Positions 25,287 through 33,000 of a stretch of DNA of 64,000 bases are shown in pieces; position 1 is the stretch's first letter; each line of letters opens with the position of its first letter. Origin of the DNA: G965205525 sp965205525 (GTDB taxonomy: Bacteria; Pseudomonadota; Gammaproteobacteria; JABABF01); contig OZ242171.1 of the NCBI GenBank assembly GCA_965205525.1, positions 62,001 to 126,000 of the forward strand, in the 5' to 3' direction. The notes under the pieces were generated by a model. That model did no database searches and was not told where the DNA came from. It saw only the letters and a list, made by a program, of their open reading frames with translations. Made by a program: the position numbers and the translations under genes.

Positions 25287-26419
25287 AGGGTGCTCGTGTA
25301 GCGGTGGCCGTCGTCGCTTTCAAAGATGGCTGCACGCTTCTGGAAATCTGCGGCCATCAGCCGCCAGCCGTTCAGCGTGTCGTCGGGAAGCAGAACATGC
25401 CGCCGTCCCTGTGCATCCAGCACGGTGACATAGGAGCGGCCTCCCAGTTGCTTGATGGTCACCGCTAGGAAATCGGGACGGCCCGCTGTCTCTTGCTTCT
25501 GTGTCGCCGGTATCTTGGTATGCTGCTCTAAGTGCTGAAGGCGCTGTCCCATGTCATCTAAGCTCATGGTCTGCTCGTGAATGCTTTTCAGCTGAGTGCC
25601 GAAACCGGTGATGCGGGCCTCGGTCTCCTCTCGCAGCTGCTTTATGCTTTGCAGCAGGGCATCGCTTTCTCTCGGGACGGCGGCACTGCTTTCCGGCCAG
25701 CGCGTTTCCATCTGCGCTATTTTTTCCAGGATTCTTTGCAGCTGTGTCTCTACCGTGCCGATGCGCTCTGCATCCTCTAGGGGCAGTGGTGCGCCGTCGG
25801 AGATGTCCGGGGCGTAGTTGTGAAACTCAGCTTCTGCCCCCGACCACGGAGACAGGAAAAGAATGCAGCCGGTGACAAGAGCGCTGCCCAGGATTCCCGC
25901 AGCCGCGAAACGGGTGCGGCGTCGGCGGAGACCGGGGTGCGGAACATCTTCGTCTCTTCCCCTGTCGTCTCGGCCTGTGTGCGACAGGCTGCCATCGGCA
26001 AAGGCAGCCGCGCGGCTGTGCGGCATTGCGCCGCAGTCCTCGCTGCCGACGAGGGGCAGGGGAGTGTCGGCTTCTTGTGCAGCTGTAAAGTGCGGCGGGC
26101 AGGCGGCCCCTCCGGGCTCCGCCCCGTCTATTTCCCCGCGGGCGAAATCATCGCAGGGTTTGTCCGCATGGGGGAATATCCCTGCTTTGTCGCTCGGTGC
26201 AAAATGCCCGTCGTCTCCGGTAAAAGGAAAGGGCTCGCGGTCCATGGTGCTCATAGGTGTCCCAAGTTTCGGTTCTTCAAACAGGTGCCCCGCCGACACG
26301 GGCGTGATTCCCAGCAAGCAAACGAGGCATGCTATACGGGGAGACGCGCTTTGCGGCAGGATCTGGGAAGGGGCGAGTTCCCGCCCCAAAAGCGGCGTCG
26401 GGAATAGTCCAATTCCCAT
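25283..26419 (-). CDS. Membrane protein with coiled coil, first gene of the T4SS operon
   Basis: I do not recognise the family. A transmembrane helix at about residues 172-192 (FAAAGILGSALVTGCILFL) follows a long polar N-terminal region. After it comes a coiled coil (about 215-300) and a small C-terminal domain (VTIKQLGGRSYVTVLDAQG, HVLLPDDTLNGW). The topology recalls DotF/IcmG-like or PilP-like envelope proteins (inference). The start is uncertain: ATG 26419 gives 378 residues, ATG 26254 gives 323; neither has a strong ribosome-binding site. Residues 28-44 of the long form look like a signal peptide core (RIACLVCLLGITPVSAG), and the frame stays open upstream to 26594, so an upstream start or a frameshift is possible. 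It overlaps the next gene by ATGA, so it belongs to the operon. Confidence 0.6.
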   Translation of the reverse strand: MGIGLFPTPLLGRELAPSQILPQSASPRIACLVCLLGITPVSAGHLFEEPKLGTPMSTMDREPFPFTGDDGHFAPSDKAGIFPHADKPCDDFARGEIDGAEPGGAACPPHFTAAQEADTPLPLVGSEDCGAMPHSRAAAFADGSLSHTGRDDRGRDEDVPHPGLRRRRTRFAAAGILGSALVTGCILFLSPWSGAEAEFHNYAPDISDGAPLPLEDAERIGTVETQLQRILEKIAQMETRWPESSAAVPRESDALLQSIKQLREETEARITGFGTQLKSIHEQTMSLDDMGQRLQHLEQHTKIPATQKQETAGRPDFLAVTIKQLGGRSYVTVLDAQGRRHVLLPDDTLNGWRLMAADFQKRAAIFESDDGHRYTSTL

Positions 26420-26660
26420 GCCCGGGCCGGCAGGGCGATAGAGTGCGATCTCGGTCGGAAAACGGTCGGCGATAGCGAAGAGGGATTTCCCTGCAGAGAG
26501 GAAGCATGCGAGGGTGCCGTCGCCGGGCGATGGCGCAGAAGGAAACGGAGTCAGCAGGCTGCTCTCTGCAAGGGTGCAGGGAGGGCGAGGGCTTCAGTGA
26601 AGCCATCGGTGAGGGCTTGAAAATCTGGCGGCGGTTCATCGTCCTTGCTTGCCTTTCCCT
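26420..26660 (-). pseudogene. Possible frameshifted 5' part of the first T4SS operon gene, or an eroded neighbour
   Basis: Upstream of ATG 26419 the same minus frame remains open to 26593 and reads protein-like (AIADRFPTEIALYRPAG just before the ATG). Beyond about 26560 a different minus frame becomes protein-like (DDEPPPDFQALTDGFTEALA) and is bounded upstream by a stop near 26660, without any start codon. Together these look like one coding region broken by a frameshift near 26550. This is a judgement by eye only. The remainder, 26660-26890, holds no recognisable gene. Confidence 0.3.
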
Positions 26661-26889
26661 AGTGAGAAAACTCTGCTCTGACACTCGGTGCACAGTTGGC
26701 GCCGAATGCCGAGCCTCGGAGTAAATATAGAAATTTCTGCGGTGGTGTCAAGCCCTTAGGCTGTTTGAATGTTGGGCAATCATCCGGTTCATGCCTCGCA
26801 TACGCTCCTGAGGCTGCCATCCGCCACACGTCAGGCCGCTTCGGCAGACCCTTGCCAGTGCGCTTGACGCTGCCCTTTTCTTGTAAACT

Positions 26890-27096
26890 ATGGCATCTGT
26901 TTTGCACGTCCCGGAACCCACTTTGTGATCCATTTCTTGCCTGCGATACTTATAGGTGCGCCCCTTGCAAACTGGAATGGCACTAGTAAAAGGGGGGGGG
27001 GGGGAGCAAAAATACCCGAAGAAGGTGAACTGCAGCCCTGCCTGGGTTCCTCCTGCTGCGGCACAGCCGTTTGTGTTGGATAGTCCAAAGATTGGC
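26890..27096 (+). repeat. Leader repeat, copy 1 (upstream of giant gene 1)
   Basis: This is the first of four homologous leader segments (the others start at about 34580, 41170 and 45492). All share CCCACTTTG(C/T)GATCCATTTCTTGCC, a TTATAGGTGCG(C/T) stretch, CTTGCAA, GGAATGGCACTAGTA, a G-rich tract and about 90 bp leading into the signal peptide. A -10-like TACTTATA is present, with TTGTGA about 18 bp upstream as a weak -35. The leader contains a short ORF beginning ATG 26977 that runs in frame through the G tract into the main ORF. Confidence 0.85.
26992..27004 (+). repeat. 13-G homopolymer tract in the leader of giant gene 1
   Basis: Thirteen uninterrupted G residues lie within the leader ORF that begins at ATG 26977 (or GTG 26956). 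With 13 G the leader frame continues into the signal peptide. With 12 G it would end at TGA overlapping GTG 27025. Tracts of this length typically slip during replication. Homopolymer length in an assembly can be wrong by one. Confidence 0.9.
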
Positions 27097-30000
27097 ATGC
27101 TGGTGCGGCAGATAAGAATAGTACTGCTGCTGCCTCTGCTGCTGCTTGCCTCTGTCTCTGTTCTGGCACAGGCGCCCAGGCTGACCCTCTCGGTGGACCA
27201 GGGAGTGCAGTCGGGGGAGCCTCGCCTAGCTAGGGGAATTGACGTAATAGGTCTTTCTGGAACTGCCCTAGAAGGAATTGCCGTCAGTCCAGACGGCAGG
27301 TGGCTGCTTAACGGTGGCGTCGGCTTTGATCTCTGGGAGATAGACAGTGCCAGAGGCATTATCACGAGAAGGGCATCTGAATCTCTTCCTAGGCCCCTAA
27401 TAATACCCCGCGGCTTGGCAGTGAGCCCAGACAGCAGTCTTGTGTTTGTGCCGAGTAACACCACCACTGGCATTGTCACTGTCTGGCACCTGAATGCCGA
27501 TGATGGCAGCCTGGAGGAAGCGGCAAGGTACACAGAGGGAGGAACAGATGCTGCAGGGAACACCGTCAGAGGGCTGACTGACGTTTGGGATGCCGTGCTG
27601 AGCCCGGATGGCCGCCTGCTGTTTGTGACGAACAGGGGGAAGTCAGACAGTGCCGGAGGCGCCCTCAGTGTGTGGAGTGTAAACCCTTCCGGCACCCTTG
27701 TTCAGACCGATGTGCATGTCTCTGCCGGGGCTTCGGATACAGAGGGCTTGAACCGGGCTGCCGGTGCCGCCGTGACCCCGGATGGCCGCCTGCTGTTTGT
27801 AGGGTCAGCCTACAGCGCTCAGCAATTGGATAAGAGTACGCTCAGCATCTGGCGTGTGAATGCTGAAGCGTCTACGGTCTCCTTTGTGAGGGCTCTTCAA
27901 GACCGCCAGAGGCTGGCACATCCCCAGACTATAGCCCTCCACCCCTCCGGTCGTCTTCTGTTTGTAATAAACCCTGACGCAGCTGAAGCAGATAACTCCT
28001 TATCTGTTTACAGAGTGGATGCTGCAGAGGAGGATCTTGAAAGTGTGGGCCCCAGGCTCATGGGAGAGAATCCATTCCACATAACCGCTACCGAGGAAGT
28101 ACTGATTGCCAGTAATAATGTTCAAATTTCCCTTTTTCAAATAAATGAGGACGATACCATCAGCGGCCCTGTCAGCAGTCTACAAGGCTTCTCACCGAAC
28201 AGTGTGGCGGCCAGTCCCGCTGGCGGTCTAGTGTTTACCAACTCTGTTCTCAGTTCTTTTCTAGGAGTTTGGCAGGTGCTGGGAATCCCCCGGGTGCCGG
28301 CGGGGCAGGAAGTGCGGGTGATGGTGAATGCAGAGTCGGCGCTGGACACCGCCCTGACCGTGATGGTGCAGGCGAGGCAGGGCAGCCGGGTTCGCATGGC
28401 AGCGGCGACTCTGATGCCGTCAGATACTCAGGCGGAGGCCGTGTTCTCGGGGAGTGATCTGGGTCAGGGCGAGTGGATATTTTCGGCATCGGTGCCGGCA
28501 GATATGGCAGATATTGTGGATGTATCGGCGGCCCGGGCGACACTGCGGATTAGCGGTCCGCTTGTCAGGCTGGAAAACCTGTCGGGCGTAATACCAGAAG
28601 GAGCAGATCTGAATATCAGAGTGAGCACGGAGGGAATGGTTCCTGTGGCAGGGGATACGGAGGTGACCTTGCAGGCAGCGCAGGAGGGCGCTCAGCCTCG
28701 GACGGCGATGGGATTATTACGGGAGGGGCAGACATCGGTCACGGTGACCTTTGCCGGCAGGGAATCCCTGATCGAGGGTGACTGGGTCTTGTCAGCATCA
28801 TCAATCCTGCCCACAGATGCAAATTCTACGCTTGCAGTGACCGTCGGGCCGCCTTTGATCAGGCTGACCCTCTCGGTGGACCAGGGAGTGTCATCAGGGG
28901 AGATGAGGCTGGTCCAGACTGATACTAAACCCGGCTTGGGAACTGAAGAAGGGCTTGCTGTCAGTCCAGACGGCAGGTGGCTGCTTGCCGGCGGCATAAG
29001 CGGCAGAGGCTTCATCAGGACCTTGGAGATAGACAGCGTCAGGGGCATTGCCACCCCGGTTGAACTTTATACTGGCCTGGGAGGCCGTAGCCTGGCAGTG
29101 AGCCGAGACAGCAGTCTTGTGTTTGCATCGGATAATGCCTTTATGAGCACTATCAGTGTCTGGCGCCTGAATGCCGATGATGGCAGCCTGGAGGGAGTGG
29201 CACAGTACACAGGGGGAGGAACAGATGCTGCAGGGAACACCGTCAGAGGGCTGATTTCCACCCATGATGTCGTGCTGAGCCCGGATGACCGCCTGCTGTT
29301 TGTGACGAGCAACGGAGAGTCAAATTCAAATAATGGCGCCCTCAGTGTGTGGAGAGTAAGCCCTTCCGGCACCCTTGTTCAGACCGATGTGCATGTCTCT
29401 GGCGGGGGTGCGGATACAGAGGGCTTGAACGCAATTGCCGGTGCCGCCGTGACCCCGGACGGCCGCCTGCTGTTTGCAGGGTCATTCTACGATTCTGGTT
29501 TTTTAGACCACAGCACGCTCGGCATCTGGCGCGTGAATGCTGAAGCGTCTGCGGTTTCCTTTGTGAGGACTCTTTCCGACAGACGCATGCTGCGCAGGCC
29601 CCGGGTTGTGACCCTCGGCCCCTCCGGCCGTTTTCTGTTTGTGTCCAGCCAGGTTGGTGCAGATGCTGAAACAGACCCACTGTCTGTTTACGAAGTGAAT
29701 GCTGCAGAGGAGAATCTTGCAAGTGTGGCCTCCTATGGCGAGGACATATCGGGGGATGCCATCGGCCTGGCCGTCACCAGAGAAGTGCTGGCAGTGGCCG
29801 AATTTACGCAGGGCAGTGTCGCTCTTTGGCAGAGAAATGATAATGGCACCCTCCGTTTTGCCAGCAGGCATGATTCAGCCAGCCCGGTTAGCCTGGCGGC
29901 CAGTCCGGCCGGCGGTCTGGTGTTTAGCAGCTCAAGCTCAAATGATGGGTCTGTCGGCATCAGCGTCTGGCGGGTGCAGGGGATCCCGCGGGTGCCGGCG

Positions 30001-33000
30001 GGGCAGGAAGTGCGGGTGATGGTGAATGCAGAGTCGGCGCTGGGCTCCGCCCTGACCGTGATGGTGCAGGCGAGGCAGGGCAGCCGGGTCAGCATGGCAG
30101 CGGCGACTCTGATGCCGTCAGATATTCAGGCAGAGGCCGTGTTCTCGGGGCGTGATCTGGGCCAGGGCGAGTGGATATTTTCGGCATCGGTGCCGACAGA
30201 TATGGCAGATGTTGCGGATGTATCGACGGCCCGGGCGACACTGCGCATTGGCGGTCCGCTTGTCAGGCTGGAAAACCTGTCGGGTGTAATACCAGAAGGG
30301 GCAGATCTGAATATCAGAATAAGCACGGAGGGACACCCTGTGCTGGAGGATGCAGAGGTGACCTTGCGGGCAACGCAGCAAGGCGCCCAGCCTCGGACGG
30401 TGATGGGATTATTACGGGAGGAGCAGGCAGAAGTTACGGTGACCTTTGCCGGCAGGCAATCTCTAACCGAGGGTGACTGGGTCTTGTCAGCAGAATCATC
30501 AGTTCTGTCCACAGATGAAAATTCTGGGCTTGATGTGACCGTCAGGCCGCCTTTGCCCAGGCTGACCCTCTCGGTGAACCAGGGAGTGTCTTCAGGGGAG
30601 ATGAGGCTGGTCCAGACTGATGCTAACACCGGCCTTCCAGCTGGAGATAGTGAAGGGCTTGCCGTCAGTCCAGACGGCAGGTGGCTGCTTGCCAGCGGCG
30701 GCGGCCGCATCACGGTCTGGGAGATAGACAGCGTCAGGGGCATTGTCACCCAGAGAAGTACGGAAATGGGTACTGGCCTGGGAGGCCGTGGCCTGGCAGT
30801 GAGCCGAGACAGCCGTCTTGTGTTTACGTCGGATCGTGCCAGTACTAGCACTATCAGTGTCTGGCGCCTGAATGCCGATAATGGCGGACTGGAGGAAGTG
30901 GCAAAGTACACAGGGGGAGAAACAGATGCTGCAGAGAACACCGTCAGAGGGCTGACTGTCACCCATGCTGTCGTGCTGAGCCCGGATGAGCGCCTGCTGT
31001 TTGTGACGAGCAATGGGAGGCTGGACGATGAAGGAGTCCCCTTCGGCGGCGCACTCAGTGTGTGGAATGTAAACCCTTCCGGCACCCTTGTTCAGACCAA
31101 TGTGCATGTCTCTGCCGGGGCTGAGGATACAGAGGGCTTGAACCAGATTGCCGGTGCCGCCGTGACCCCGGACGGCCGCCTGCTGTTTGCAGGGTCATTC
31201 CACGATTTTGGTTCATTCGACCGCAGCACGCTCGGCATCTGGCGTGTGAATGCTGAAGCGTCTACGGTTTCCTTTGTGAGGACTCGTCAAGACACCCGCA
31301 TGCTGCGCAGGCCCCGGGTTGTGACCCTCGGCCCCGCCGGCCGTTTTCTTTTTGTATCCAGCCAAGTTCTTAATGACGCTCAAATAGATCCACTGTCTGT
31401 TTACAGAGTAAATGCTGCAGAGGAGGATCTTGTAAGTCTGGCCTCCTATGGCAATGACATAGAAGGGAGGACCATCGGCCTGGCTGCCACCAGAGAAGTG
31501 CTGGCAGTGGCCGAGGAGGATGGTGGTGGTGGTGGTGTCTCTCTTTGGCAGAGAAATAATGACGGCACCCTCCGTTTTGTTAGAAGGCATGCTTCATTCA
31601 GGCCGATTGGCCTGGCGGCCAGTCCGGCCGGCGGTCTGGTGTTTAGCAGCTCAAACGAAGGGTCTGAAGGCATCATCGTCTGGCAGGTGCAGGGAATCCC
31701 GCGGGTGCCGGCGGGACAGGAAGTGCGGGTGATGGTGAATGCAGAGCAGGCGCCGGACTCTGCCCGGACCGTGATGGTGCAGGCGAGGCAGGGCAGCCGG
31801 GTCAGCATGGCAGCGGCGACTCTGATGCCGTCAGACACTCAGGCGGCGGCCGTGTTCTCGGGGCGTGATCTGGGCCAGGGCGAGTGGATATTTTCGGCAT
31901 CGGGGCTGACAGATACGGCAAAACTGCGCATTGGCAATCCGCTTATCAGGCTGGAAAACCTGTCGGGCAGAATACCAGAAGGGGCAGATCTGAATATCAG
32001 AATAAGCACGGAGGGACACCCTGTGCTGGAGGATGCACAGGTGACCTTGCGGGCAACGCAGGAAGGCGCTCAGCCTCGGACCGTGATGGGATTATTACAG
32101 GAGGGGGAGACATCGGTTACGGTGACATTTGCTGGCGAAAATGCCCTGACCGGGGGAGACTGGGTCTTGTCGGCAGAATCATCAATCCTGTTCACAGATG
32201 CAAATTCTGTGCTTACAGTGACCGTTATACCGCTGCCTAAGCTGACCCTCTCGGTAGACCAGGGAGTGTCCTCGGGGGAGATGAGGCTGGTCCAGACTGA
32301 TAACAAACGCCTTGCAAGTGGAACTGAAGAAGGGCTTGCTGTCAGTCCAGACGGCAGGTGGCTGCTTGCCAGCGGCGGCGGCGGCATCACGGTCTGGGAG
32401 ATAGACAGCGTCAGGGGCATGGTCACCCAGAGCAGTGATCGTATGGGTGCTGGCCTGGGGGGCCGTGGCCTGGCAGTGAGCCGAGACAGCAATTTTGTGT
32501 TTACGTCGGATGGTGCCAGTACTAGCACTATCAGTGTCTGGCGCCTGGATGCCGATGATGGCGGACTGGAGGAAGTGGCAAAGTACACAGGGGGAGGAAC
32601 AGATGCTGCAGAGAACACCGTCAGAGGGCTGAGCTCTGTTTGGGATGTCGTGCTGAGCCCGGATGACCGCCTGCTGTTTGTGACGAGCGCGGGGGTGTCA
32701 GATAATGGCGCCCTCAGTGTGTGGAGTGTAAACACTTCCGGCACCCTTGTTCAGACCGATGTGCACCCTGCCGGGGATTCGAACACAGAGGGCTTGAACG
32801 CAATTGCCGGTGCCGCCGTGACCCCGGATGGCCGCCTGCTGTTTGCAGGGTCAACGCGAGACAGGAGGCTCAGCCTCTGGCGCGTGAATGCTGAAGCGTC
32901 TACGGTTTCCTTTGTGAGGACTATTCCCGACAATATCGGGCTGCGCAGGCCCCGGGTTGTGACCCTCGGCCCCGCCGGCCGTTTTCTGTTTGTGTCCAAC

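Noticed and set aside
12954..26419. Calling the T4SS region a complete integrative conjugative element
   Set aside because: No integrase, relaxase, coupling protein, partition genes or att repeats are visible in the window, so only the secretion apparatus is supported.
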